Assembly (NCBI GenBank): GCA_017431955.1
Contig: JAFRKC010000007.1
Span: 1 to 64,000, forward strand
DNA length: 64,000 nucleotides
Origin: Candidatus Saccharimonadota bacterium
GTDB taxonomy: Bacteria > Patescibacteriota > Saccharimonadia > Saccharimonadales > Saccharimonadaceae
Reading direction: 5' to 3'
Positions 16,475 to 24,226 of this stretch are shown piece after piece. A program made the translations under genes and the position numbers. Under the pieces are notes generated by a model. It was not told the DNA's origin. It saw nothing but the letters and a program-made list of their open reading frames with translations, and did not search any database. Each line of letters begins with the position of its first letter. Position 1 is the first letter of the stretch.

Positions 16475-17080
16475 TTACTCCTTTATAATTTTTTCCGGAT
16501 CCACAATTTCGCTAATTTCCATCTCGAAAATATCCAAGACAAATCGATCTCTCACGCTTTTTCGATAAGCAAAATCATCTTTCGTCAAAATCGCATAGTT
16601 CATCGGTTTTCCCTGTCTCTTCTCCACTATTTCTGCCCAACGAGTAAGTTTTTTCGTACTATCATCGCCAATAATCAACATATCAATGCCATCTTGACCT
16701 GGCAAGCGATTGGTGATCAATAAGGCCTGTAAATATTTTTTTACCGGTCTTATATATTCATCCCAACTACTCTTATGTACGTCTTTGTCCTTACTCGTAT
16801 CAATTTTTTTCGAAAAAATTTCCATTAGCGGATGTGCAAACGGATGTTTTAGATTAGCCGAATAATAAACTTTATTATCATAAGTCTCGTTTTTAATAAT
16901 TCCAATGCTTTCAAGGTTTAAAAGTTCACGCCTTACAGAGTTAATTTGTTCTTCAATTACTCTAGTAATTTCTCTTACATAATAAGATTTATTCGTATTA
17001 CTAAAGAATAAATCTAAAAGTTTAGTCCTAGTTTTCGATCCAAATAATTTTTCTGTTGGTGCACCATCTTTTTTACTCAT
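16475..17080 (-). CDS. Winged-helix protein with nucleotidyltransferase-like domain
   Basis: A 201-aa protein. Residues about 10-85 (KLFGSKTRTKLLDLFF..YYVREITR..INSVRRELLNLESIGII) form an ArsR-like winged helix. The C-terminal half (about 105-200) resembles the MNT-type nucleotidyltransferase-fold domain often attached to such helices, here with a DGIDMLIIGDD segment. It probably binds DNA; catalytic function is unclear. The ATG lies inside the last codons of miaA (8-nt overlap). Confidence 0.65.
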   Translation of the reverse strand: MSKKDGAPTEKLFGSKTRTKLLDLFFSNTNKSYYVREITRVIEEQINSVRRELLNLESIGIIKNETYDNKVYYSANLKHPFAHPLMEIFSKKIDTSKDKDVHKSSWDEYIRPVKKYLQALLITNRLPGQDGIDMLIIGDDSTKKLTRWAEIVEKRQGKPMNYAILTKDDFAYRKSVRDRFVLDIFEMEISEIVDPEKIIKE

Positions 17081-17834
17081 CTTGAATACATTTTAACACG
17101 TATGATTCAACTTTTTCAAGCGGCAGCCATACAATATTCTCGTTTCTTTTAAACCAGGTCATTTGTCGTTTCGCTAAATGATAGTCCTTGTATAAACACT
17201 GCCTTTTTGCTTCATCAAGTGTCAACTCGCCTTTCATATATTTCCACGCAAATTCATATATGTCACTCTTCATAGCTTGACTTCCCCACCCATATTTTTT
17301 TGCTAATTCGTCCGTTTCGTCATACAATTCTTGAACAAACATTTTATTCAGTCTTTCAGCCAATCTTTTTTTCAATTCGCTACTTTCCCATTTAATTCCC
17401 ACAACGTTGTAAAAAGAACTCATTTTTTCACGGTCTGAACAATTTTTTTTAGAATCCACCGTAAATTTATAATCATAAATTAAAGCATCCACATAAAGCC
17501 CTGTTCCACCAGCGATAATCGGTACATGCCCCCGTCCTTCAATTTCGGAAATCTTTTGCTCAGCATACGCTTTAAAATCGGCTACAGTAAACCTTTCGCC
17601 AGGTTCAACTAAGTCTATTCCAAAATGCGGTACTCCGTCCTGCTCTTCAATGCTCGGTTTTGCCGTGCCAATGTCCATACCTTTATAGATTGCGCGCGAA
17701 TCAGCCGAAATAATCTCGCCACCGATTTTCTTTGCAATCTTAACCGCTACCCCAGTTTTTCCGGAGCCAGTCGGACCAACAATTACAATAACTTTATTAT
17801 TTAGCTTTTTTGATAAATTCTTCGAGCTCATCAA
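17073..17834 (-). CDS. miaA: tRNA dimethylallyltransferase MiaA (short form)
   Basis: A 253-aa enzyme that prenylates A37 of tRNAs reading UNN codons. The P-loop GPTGSGKT (residues 19-26) and ISADSRAIYKGMDIGTAKPS are the MiaA signature. It is about 50 residues shorter than typical bacterial MiaA (around 300), with a reduced insertion domain. The start lies 38 nt inside the thrS 3' end, so translation is probably coupled. No partner modification gene (miaB) is in the window. Confidence 0.93.
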   Translation of the reverse strand: MMSSKNLSKKLNNKVIVIVGPTGSGKTGVAVKIAKKIGGEIISADSRAIYKGMDIGTAKPSIEEQDGVPHFGIDLVEPGERFTVADFKAYAEQKISEIEGRGHVPIIAGGTGLYVDALIYDYKFTVDSKKNCSDREKMSSFYNVVGIKWESSELKKRLAERLNKMFVQELYDETDELAKKYGWGSQAMKSDIYEFAWKYMKGELTLDEAKRQCLYKDYHLAKRQMTWFKRNENIVWLPLEKVESYVLKCIQDE

Positions 17835-19557
17835 ATTTAATCTTTTCCTCCGAATCTCTCATGCGCACAGACACGATTCCCTCTTCGGCATCTTTTGAGC
17901 CAACAATAAACAGCATCGGGATCTTCATCTGCGTACCTTTGCGGATCTTCTTTCCAAGGCTATCGTCCGAATCATCAACAAAATAACGTAGCTTATTGTT
18001 CTCAATTGGATCGTTCAACTCAATTCTATCAAGCACGCCTTTAATCTTATCGGTATAATCTTTTACTTGGTCATTAACCGTTAAAATCCTAATCTGTTCA
18101 GGAGCGCACCAAAATGGGAACCAGCCCGCCGTATGTTCAATAAATACACTCATAAATCTCTCAATCGAGCCGATAAGTGCACAGTGAATCATAATTGGCG
18201 TTTTCTTCGAACCATCCTCGGCAGTATATTCAAGCCCAAATCTCGTTGGCATTGCATAATCTAGCTGTACTGTTGCAAGTTGCCATTCACGACCGAGTGC
18301 ATCAACCGCCATAAAGTCCATTTTTGGCCCATACATAGCCGCTTCGCCAATTCCTATGAAATAATCCATTTTGAACTTTTCGGCCATCTCCTGAATCGAA
18401 TTCTGAGCTTTCTCCCACATTTCTGGCGTGCCGATATAACCATCGCCGTCATCGCGGAACGAAAGGCGTAGTTTAAGCTTCATATCAACCCTAGCATACA
18501 AATCTTTCGCCGATTCAATCAGCTCGCCAAAAACCTCACCAACCTGATCTTCGGTACAAAATACGTGTGAATCATCTTGCGTAATCGAACGAACGCGAGA
18601 AAGCCCACCGAGCTCTCCTTTCCTCTCATCGCGATAAACCATTGTCGTCTCAAGAAACTTAACCGGAAGCTCCTTATAAGATCGTGGCACACTTGCAAAA
18701 ATCTGGCTATGATGTGGGCAGTTTACAGGTTTCAAAGCTAATTCGTCGCCCGACTCCGAACTCACAAATCTCAACATCTCTGGAAATTTTTCAAAATGCC
18801 CAGAAGTCTTATAAAGATCGATGCTTGCAATATGCGGAATACAAACTTTCTGATAGCCACATCGTTCACGATAACTATTTGCAAACGCCCCGAGCATATC
18901 TCTAAGAATCGTGCCTCTTGGAGTAAACAGTGGTAGACCAGCTCCAACTAAATCAGAAAAACAAAACAGTTCTAGTTCTTTCCCGAGTTTACGGTGATCG
19001 CGAGCCTTAGCCTCTCCCTGTTGTTTTAGATAAGCGTCCAGTTCTTCTTGCGTTTCGAAAGCCACACCATAAATTCTCGTTAGCATTTCGCGCTTCTCAT
19101 CTCCGCGCCAATATGCCCCTGCAACTTTCGTAAGCTTAAACACTCCAATTTCCGAAAGATTTTCTACGTGTGGCCCACGGCAAAGGTCTTCAAACAACAC
19201 CTTATCGCCATGAGCAAGATCATAAAAAGAAATCGTCTCATCTTCTGGCAAATCATTAATAAGCTCAACTTTATACTTTTGCCCATTCTTCTCTGCCCAA
19301 ACGAGAGCATCTGCACGCGAAACCTCTCTACGCACCATGTCGCATTTCATCGCGATAATTCCGCGCATCTTCTTCTCTATTTTTGGCAAATCAGCCTCAG
19401 AAACCTTCGTGTCGCCAAAATCAATATCATAATAAAAACCGTTCTCAATCGTCGGCCCAACTCCGAATGTTGTTGTTGGATAAAGTTCTTTCGCTGCAGC
19501 AGCCAAAACATGGCTCAAAGTATGACGCATTTTTTCTAGTTGTTCGGTTTTTTCCAT
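17797..19557 (-). CDS. thrS: Threonine-tRNA ligase
   Basis: A 586-aa class II synthetase. It has an editing-type SAD domain (HTLSHVLAAAAKELYP near the N-terminus, YWRGD near 168), motif 2 YRDERKGELGGLSRVRSITQDDSH, zinc ligands in the NCPHH segment, motif 3 GSIERFMSVF, and an anticodon-binding domain. It lacks the N-terminal TGS domain (about 60 residues), which is usual for reduced genomes. AAAGGAT precedes the ATG, and TGG-TAAAAT near 19585 is the likely promoter. It heads thrS-miaA-HTH-MBL-M50. Confidence 0.96.
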   Translation of the reverse strand: MEKTEQLEKMRHTLSHVLAAAAKELYPTTTFGVGPTIENGFYYDIDFGDTKVSEADLPKIEKKMRGIIAMKCDMVRREVSRADALVWAEKNGQKYKVELINDLPEDETISFYDLAHGDKVLFEDLCRGPHVENLSEIGVFKLTKVAGAYWRGDEKREMLTRIYGVAFETQEELDAYLKQQGEAKARDHRKLGKELELFCFSDLVGAGLPLFTPRGTILRDMLGAFANSYRERCGYQKVCIPHIASIDLYKTSGHFEKFPEMLRFVSSESGDELALKPVNCPHHSQIFASVPRSYKELPVKFLETTMVYRDERKGELGGLSRVRSITQDDSHVFCTEDQVGEVFGELIESAKDLYARVDMKLKLRLSFRDDGDGYIGTPEMWEKAQNSIQEMAEKFKMDYFIGIGEAAMYGPKMDFMAVDALGREWQLATVQLDYAMPTRFGLEYTAEDGSKKTPIMIHCALIGSIERFMSVFIEHTAGWFPFWCAPEQIRILTVNDQVKDYTDKIKGVLDRIELNDPIENNKLRYFVDDSDDSLGKKIRKGTQMKIPMLFIVGSKDAEEGIVSVRMRDSEEKIKFDELEEFIKKAK

Positions 19558-19616
19558 ACTTTATCCTTTCTTTTGTCCTTTTATTTTACCATATTTTATG
19601 ATAAAATAAAGCAGTT

Positions 19617-19693
19617 GGGTCGCTAGCTCAGTTGGCTAGAGCGTCTCGTTTACACCGAGAAGGTCGGGGGTTCGAGCCCCTCGCGACCCACCA
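19617..19693 (+). tRNA. tRNA-Val (UAC)
   Basis: A complete cloverleaf: acceptor GGGTCGC/GCGACCC, D-arm GCTCAGTTGGCTAGAGC, anticodon stem TCTCG/CGAGA with loop TTTACAC (anticodon TAC), T-arm with GGTTCGAGCCC. Discriminator A and an encoded CCA follow. An extended -10 (TGA-TAAAAT) lies just upstream. Confidence 0.96.
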
Positions 19694-19748
19694 AACGGTT
19701 TATAAAATAATTTTCAACTATTCCGTAATCTATAAATATCTGTTAAAT

Positions 19749-19776
19749 CCCTCGTTAGTATAGAGGGCTATTTTTG
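19749..19776 (+). terminator. Intrinsic terminator after tRNA-Val
   Basis: CCCTC (19749-19753) pairs with GAGGG (19763-19767), then CTATTTTTG. The remaining spacer to 19859 shows nothing else recognisable. Confidence 0.65.
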
Positions 19777-19859
19777 TGCAATTTTTACCGCAAAAATACG
19801 CCAAAAACCATAATTTAACTCTATAGCTTCTTCCGTTAAATCCCTTATCTAATTACAAA

Positions 19860-20366
19860 TCAATTTTTTGCAGGATTCATGAGATTGTATTTTATTACCC
19901 ATTTTCTATAACCATAAATCGCGCAGTATGCAGGCAAAAATAAGACGGATGAAGCTATAGAGTATGCCATAATCGCAGTCGGCATCTCTATTTGCTGACA
20001 ATAGTCAAAACACATCTTAAATGGATACCCGGTAAGAATTAGCTCGTGTAGTATACATGCCCCTATGCATAGAACATGAATTATTAATAATATGCCATAT
20101 GGCACAAATAATTTACCTTCTGCAACCCGTTCGTAATTAAATTTTGCCAAAGATATACCAGAGTTGTATGACAGAAATAATCCCGCAATCGCTAAGGGTG
20201 CTAGAAAAATTGCGGTAAAAATCTGCACGCTTGCCATGTTCTTAAAGAATGGCAACGTATGAGGAACCCAAATTACTACAATTATTATGAAGAATATTAA
20301 ACTAATAATTTTCGGTTTACTAACCGCTCTTTTTGGTATGTTATTTAATGCTCCTGTAGGATTCAT
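19860..20366 (-). CDS. Integral membrane protein, unknown function
   Basis: A 168-aa protein with about four transmembrane segments (residues 20-38, 46-66, 86-108 and 130-152) and a Cys-containing stretch between the last two. No family is recognised. A TATAAT (20373-20378) ends 6 nt before the ATG, predicting a leaderless mRNA; the -10 overlaps a plus-strand -10 (TATACT, 20375-20380), so the two divergent promoters share bases. Confidence 0.6.
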   Translation of the reverse strand: MNPTGALNNIPKRAVSKPKIISLIFFIIIVVIWVPHTLPFFKNMASVQIFTAIFLAPLAIAGLFLSYNSGISLAKFNYERVAEGKLFVPYGILLIIHVLCIGACILHELILTGYPFKMCFDYCQQIEMPTAIMAYSIASSVLFLPAYCAIYGYRKWVIKYNLMNPAKN

Positions 20367-20386
20367 ATAATGATTATACTATAAGG

Positions 20387-20501
20387 ACTAATTAGACATT
20401 ATAGTTTCGTAGCTTTTCAATGAGTCTTCCCCGTAAGTTGTTAAAACCTGGTGAATTAACCCCCACCAGCAATTAGAAGAAGCCAGGGGGGCTTATTTTT
20501 T
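20387..20501 (+). promoter_or_regulatory. Candidate attenuator or small RNA upstream of tspO
   Basis: After a TATACT -10 (20375-20380) the transcript contains hairpin CTGGTG/CACCAG (20448-20453/20464-20469), whose C-rich loop can pair with the G-run at 20486-20491. It then has a terminator stem AAGCC/GGCTT (20480-20484/20490-20494) with a T6 tail. CCTGG (20447-20451) could instead pair with CCAGG (20483-20487), breaking the terminator. This resembles transcription attenuation ahead of tspO at 20562; no known riboswitch is recognised. Confidence 0.4.
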
Positions 20502-20561
20502 ACACATTTTTTTATTATTCTTATGCTAAAATATTCTTAACATAATTATAAAAGGATATAT

Positions 20562-21095
20562 ATGTCTAAAAAATCTAACTCAAAGATAAAAGCTAAAGCC
20601 AATAATTTAAGTCTTGGCTCAAAAATCTGGCGCATCCTTGTGTGCATCGCTATACCTCTCGGCGGTGGCTTAATCATTTCTATGTTTACTAGAAATGCTA
20701 TGGGCACTTTCAACTCTTTTAACCAACCTCCCCTTTCTCCTCCAGCCTGGCTCTTCCCAGTCGCTTGGACAATTCTTTATATTTTAATGGGCATTGCCAG
20801 TTTCTTGATCTTTTATCATGGCCGTAAAACCAAAGAAAATACCAATCTCGCCAAAACCGCTCTTTGTATTTATGGCTTGCAGTTAATTTTTAATTTTGGC
20901 TGGACTCTTATTTTCTTCAATTTTAGTCTATTTTGGCCGGCTTTCTTTTGGCTACTCACTATGTGGATCTTAATTATTGCACTCATCGTTAAAACCCGCG
21001 CAATCAGCATGCCTGCTTTTTACATGCTGCTCCCCTATCTAACCTGGACGACATTCGCCGCTTATCTAAATTTTGGTATCGCTATCTTAAATTAA
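20562..21095 (+). CDS. tspO: TspO/MBR family membrane protein
   Basis: A 177-aa protein with five transmembrane helices and the TspO core: FNQPPLSPPAWLFPVAWTILY (residues about 51-71), then WxxLxxF-type segments and LPYLTWTTFAAYLN at the end. TspO binds tetrapyrroles and cholesterol-like ligands and influences stress responses. The N-terminus has a basic extension of about 25 residues. AAAGGATA lies before the ATG; the candidate attenuator sits upstream. It ends at the shared terminator 21104-21135. Confidence 0.9.
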   Translation: MSKKSNSKIKAKANNLSLGSKIWRILVCIAIPLGGGLIISMFTRNAMGTFNSFNQPPLSPPAWLFPVAWTILYILMGIASFLIFYHGRKTKENTNLAKTALCIYGLQLIFNFGWTLIFFNFSLFWPAFFWLLTMWILIIALIVKTRAISMPAFYMLLPYLTWTTFAAYLNFGIAILN

Positions 21096-21103
21096 CGCCC
21101 ATC

Positions 21104-21135
21104 AAAAAATCCCCCCTTTTCGGGGGGATTTTTTA
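21104..21135. terminator. Bidirectional intrinsic terminator
   Basis: AAAAAATCCCCCC and GGGGGGATTTTTT form a strong stem between the convergent tspO and SDR genes, with T-runs in both directions. Confidence 0.93.
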
Positions 21136-21891
21136 TACACAAGTATATCCACCATCAATTGGCAAAACAATACCAGTCACATAACTTGCTTCATCACTTG
21201 CCAAAAAAATCAATCCTGCATTTAATTCTCCTTCTTTGCCATATCGTTTCATTGGCACATGCGCATCAGCGAACTTCTTAAAATAGTCACTATCTAAAAC
21301 CTCAGTAGTAAGTTCCGTATAAAAATATCCTGGGCAAATACAGTTCACCGTAATATTATATTTAGCTAGTTCCGCCGCTGCAGCTCTAGTAAAATTTACC
21401 ACTCCACCCTTAGACGCATGATATGCAATCGTTGGAATCTCATCATTTCCTACCAACCCATACATTGAAGCAATGTTGATCACTCTTCCATAATTATGCT
21501 TTTTCATGATATTGCCAAAAGCACGCGTCATCTTGAATACCGATGTAAGATCCGTGTTCATTGTAAAATCCCACTCATCATCTTTCATCTCTAAAACTCC
21601 AGCATCTTTAGACGCTCCAGCACAGTTTACTAATATATCTACCTTGGAAAATTCTTTTTCCACTAAACGCGCCGCGTTATCAATATCTTCGCTAGAAGTT
21701 ACATCACACTTTACTGGCAAAACTTTTACTTTTAGTTTCTCGAGTTCTTTTTTTAATTCTTCTAATCTTTCAATTCTTCTTGCTAAAATCGCTAAGTTTG
21801 CTCCTTGTTCCGCCAAAGCTCTCGCCATTTGACGTCCCAACCCCGAACTCGCACCAGTTACTACCGCTACTCTTCCTTTCAAGTTAAACAT
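21133..21891 (-). CDS. Short-chain dehydrogenase/reductase
   Basis: A 252-aa classical SDR with TGASSGLG (NAD(P)-binding), NCAG, the catalytic serine in IASMYG and YHASKGG (Tyr-Lys), resembling FabG and gluconate 5-dehydrogenase. The substrate is unknown. The frame is open from 21909, but AAAGGAAG before the ATG at 21891 marks the start; that site lies in the last codons of trxB, so translation is coupled. It is the last gene of the redox operon gpx-ohrR-trxB-SDR. Confidence 0.9.
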   Translation of the reverse strand: MFNLKGRVAVVTGASSGLGRQMARALAEQGANLAILARRIERLEELKKELEKLKVKVLPVKCDVTSSEDIDNAARLVEKEFSKVDILVNCAGASKDAGVLEMKDDEWDFTMNTDLTSVFKMTRAFGNIMKKHNYGRVINIASMYGLVGNDEIPTIAYHASKGGVVNFTRAAAAELAKYNITVNCICPGYFYTELTTEVLDSDYFKKFADAHVPMKRYGKEGELNAGLIFLASDEASYVTGIVLPIDGGYTCV

Positions 21892-21895
21892 ATTA

Positions 21896-22810
21896 TTACT
21901 TCCTTTCATTGATATATTTTATTGCTTCTTCTGCTGCTATTGCGCCATCGCTTGTAGCCGTCACGAGCTGTCTCACTTCTTTCGCTCGGCTATCACCAGC
22001 CACAAAAACTCCCAGAATATTCGTATGACAATCTTCTCCGGCCACTACATATCCAGCATCATCAAGCTTGAGCAACTTAATAAGACCTTCATTTTCAGGC
22101 CTTCTCCCAATCGCCACAAAAAGTCCATCCACCTCAATTTTTTCCACCTTCCCATTCTTATCTTTCACCTCAATGCTTTCAAGCTTTTTTCCTGCGTTCA
22201 ATTTCGAAATTTTACTATTCAAAATAAATTTCACATTTTGTTTCTCTTTAAGCTGCTTCACCGTAGCTTCTTGCCCCCTAAATTCATCTCTTCTATGAAT
22301 TAGATATACCATATCGGCAAGGTTAGAAAGATAAAGCGCATCCTCAAGCGCTGTATTCCCACCCCCATTTACTGCTACCTTTTTCCCTTTGTAAAAGGCT
22401 CCGTCACAAGTAGCGCAATAAGAAACTCCTCGCCCAACCAACGCTTCTTCATTATCAAGTCCCAACCTTCTATTTTCTGAACCATTCGCCAGAATTACCG
22501 CTGTGCAAGCATAATTATTTTCGTCTGTTTTAACTATTTTTTCATTTCCTCTATCTTCTATATTTTTTACTCTTTCAAATTCAATTTCCGCCCCCAAATT
22601 CTCTGCTTGCTCGTATAGTTTAGTTGCAAAATCAAAACCCGAAATATGATCAAACGCTGGATAATTCTCAACATCTGGCGTATTAATTATTTGCCCACCA
22701 TAACTTTTGACTTCAAGCACTAACACTTTCTTAGCCGCCCTACAGGCATAAATTGCCGCCGTTAACCCAGCCGGACCAGCCCCCACAATTACAATATCAT
22801 ATTGTTTCAA
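21896..22810 (-). CDS. trxB: Thioredoxin-disulfide reductase (TTG start)
   Basis: A 304-aa FAD/NADPH enzyme with GAGPAG (FAD site, residues 9-14), redox pair CATC (near 134-137), GGGNTALEDA (NADPH site) and a C-terminal GDSRAKEVRQ FAD motif. It reduces thioredoxin; trxA lies divergently at 23924. The start is TTG at 22810, overlapping the ohrR stop as TTGA, with GAGGAGGG 8 nt upstream. Confidence 0.96.
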   Translation of the reverse strand: MKQYDIVIVGAGPAGLTAAIYACRAAKKVLVLEVKSYGGQIINTPDVENYPAFDHISGFDFATKLYEQAENLGAEIEFERVKNIEDRGNEKIVKTDENNYACTAVILANGSENRRLGLDNEEALVGRGVSYCATCDGAFYKGKKVAVNGGGNTALEDALYLSNLADMVYLIHRRDEFRGQEATVKQLKEKQNVKFILNSKISKLNAGKKLESIEVKDKNGKVEKIEVDGLFVAIGRRPENEGLIKLLKLDDAGYVVAGEDCHTNILGVFVAGDSRAKEVRQLVTATSDGAIAAEEAIKYINERK

Positions 22811-23256
22811 GATATTTCCCTCCTCTTTGTATTCATTAAAATCTTATACAAAATCATATAAAAAGCCTCTGCCTCCTCTCTGCTTAAGCCCAAACACTTT
22901 CCAATCTTCTCTGGTATCACTAACGCTTTTTCCCTAAGCCCCAAACCTTTTTCAGTTATCGAAATCATCAAATTTCTTCCATCTTCTTTATCCTTAGCTC
23001 GCTCAACCAACCCTTTTTTTTCCAATTTTTTCAGAAGCGGCGTCAAAGTACTAGAGTCAATTAGTAATGTCTTACTTATCTTTTTAACATTACTCGTTCG
23101 TTTTTCCCAGAAATACATCATCACTACATACTGAGTATATGTCAAATCCAGCTTTTTTAGCAAGGGAGTATATTTTCTCACCACCTCTTTAGCACATAAA
23201 TAAATCGGGAAACATAGTTGATTTTTTAAGGTTAAAGAATCGTATTTTGGTTCCAT
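22807..23256 (-). CDS. ohrR: OhrR-like redox-sensing MarR repressor
   Basis: A 149-aa MarR-family protein. The N-terminal NQLCFPIYLCAKE places a cysteine at residue 15, the same position as the peroxide-sensing Cys15 of Bacillus OhrR, followed by YTPLLKKLDLTYTQYVVM and winged-helix residues DSSTLTPLLKKLEKKGLV. The frame is open from 23307, but AGGGGGAAA before the ATG at 23256 and the Cys15 register support this start. It lies 7 nt after gpx and overlaps trxB. It probably represses its own operon through the palindrome at 23816-23841. Confidence 0.9.
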   Translation of the reverse strand: MEPKYDSLTLKNQLCFPIYLCAKEVVRKYTPLLKKLDLTYTQYVVMMYFWEKRTSNVKKISKTLLIDSSTLTPLLKKLEKKGLVERAKDKEDGRNLMISITEKGLGLREKALVIPEKIGKCLGLSREEAEAFYMILYKILMNTKRREIS

Positions 23257-23263
23257 TTTCCCC

Positions 23264-23803
23264 CTATAAAATTTCCAATAAATCCTTTTCAATCTCGCTA
23301 GGATCAAAAGTCGGATTATATCTTTTTATTGCATTTCCCTCTTTATCTACCAAAAATTTCGTAAAGTTCCAAACAATATCACCTTTTTTAACACACGTTT
23401 TACTAATTTTCGCCACGGCCTTCATCGCCATTTTATTTTTTAGTCCATACACTTCTTCGTTTGGTTGTTGTTTTTTAAGAACTTTAAAAACTTCACTTTC
23501 ATTTTTGCCATTCACCTCTATCTTGGCAAATTGATCAAACTGAGTTTTATATTTCGCGGTACAAAATTCGTGAATTTCGTCATTGCTCCCTGGTGCTTGA
23601 TGTCCAAACTGATCACATGGAAAGTCCAAAACCTCAAACCCTTTTTTATGGTATTTCTCATAAAGCCTTTCAATTGCTTCATATTGCGGTGTGAATCCAC
23701 ATCCGGTCGCCGTATTCACTACCAAAGAAACTTTCCCTTTCAAACTACTAAGATCAAAGTCGTCTCCTTTTCGCGTTTTTACTTTCAAATCATAAATACC
23801 CAT
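23264..23803 (-). CDS. Glutathione peroxidase family thiol peroxidase
   Basis: A 179-aa GPx-family protein. The peroxidatic cysteine lies in NTATGCGFTPQY, with the Gln of FPCDQFGHQ and the Trp of VWNFTKFLV completing the catalytic site. Enzymes of this type usually use thioredoxin, which fits trxB in the operon and trxA next door. The ATG at 23803 has AAAGGAAAG upstream; a longer TTG-started frame is less likely. It is the first gene after the OhrR-type operator. Confidence 0.93.
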   Translation of the reverse strand: MGIYDLKVKTRKGDDFDLSSLKGKVSLVVNTATGCGFTPQYEAIERLYEKYHKKGFEVLDFPCDQFGHQAPGSNDEIHEFCTAKYKTQFDQFAKIEVNGKNESEVFKVLKKQQPNEEVYGLKNKMAMKAVAKISKTCVKKGDIVWNFTKFLVDKEGNAIKRYNPTFDPSEIEKDLLEIL

Positions 23804-23815
23804 TATCTTTCCTTT

Positions 23816-23866
23816 CAATTAATTTGCATACAAATTAATTGTATCAAAAGTTTATTCATTGCGCAA
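23816..23866 (-). promoter_or_regulatory. Redox operon promoter with OhrR-type operator
   Basis: A perfect inverted repeat of two 11-bp arms, CAATTAATTTG (23816-23826) and CAAATTAATTG (23831-23841), around CATA. On the minus strand TTGCGC (23861-23866), 17-bp spacer and TACAAT (23838-23843) form the promoter, so the operator covers the -10 and start point. The sequence is close to Bacillus OhrR operators (TACAATT...AATTGTA). Binding would block gpx-ohrR-trxB-SDR. Confidence 0.85.
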
Positions 23867-23923
23867 TAAAATCATCTTTTTTTGCGTTATAATTATATTT
23901 ATAAAAACTAACAAAAGGTATTT

Positions 23924-24226
23924 ATGTCTATCGCAACATTAACCAACACTAATTTTAAAAAAGAAGTCCTAGATAAAAAAGGTCGCATTTTAGTAGATTT
24001 TAAAGCCGGCTGGTGTGGCCCATGCCAAATGCTTAGCACAATTTTAGAAGACCTTAGTCAAGAATATAATATCGCATCAGTAGATATCGACGACGAACCA
24101 GATCTCGCCGAAGAATACGAGGTAAACTCTATTCCTTGTTTAGTTCTATTTGAAAATGGTAAAGAAGTCAAACGCAACGTCGGTATCCAGTCCGAAAAAT
24201 TTCTTCGAAAGTGGCTTTCTAAATAG
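23924..24226 (+). CDS. trxA: Thioredoxin
   Basis: A 100-aa thioredoxin with the active site WCGPC (near residues 30-34) and the cis-Pro segment NSIPCLVLF, where the cis-proline is followed by Cys rather than the usual Thr. It provides reducing power to the GPx-like enzyme and others. TATAAT (23888-23893) and AAAGG support its own promoter, divergent from the redox operon. It ends directly against the convergent glycosyltransferase gene with no gap. Confidence 0.95.
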   Translation: MSIATLTNTNFKKEVLDKKGRILVDFKAGWCGPCQMLSTILEDLSQEYNIASVDIDDEPDLAEEYEVNSIPCLVLFENGKEVKRNVGIQSEKFLRKWLSK

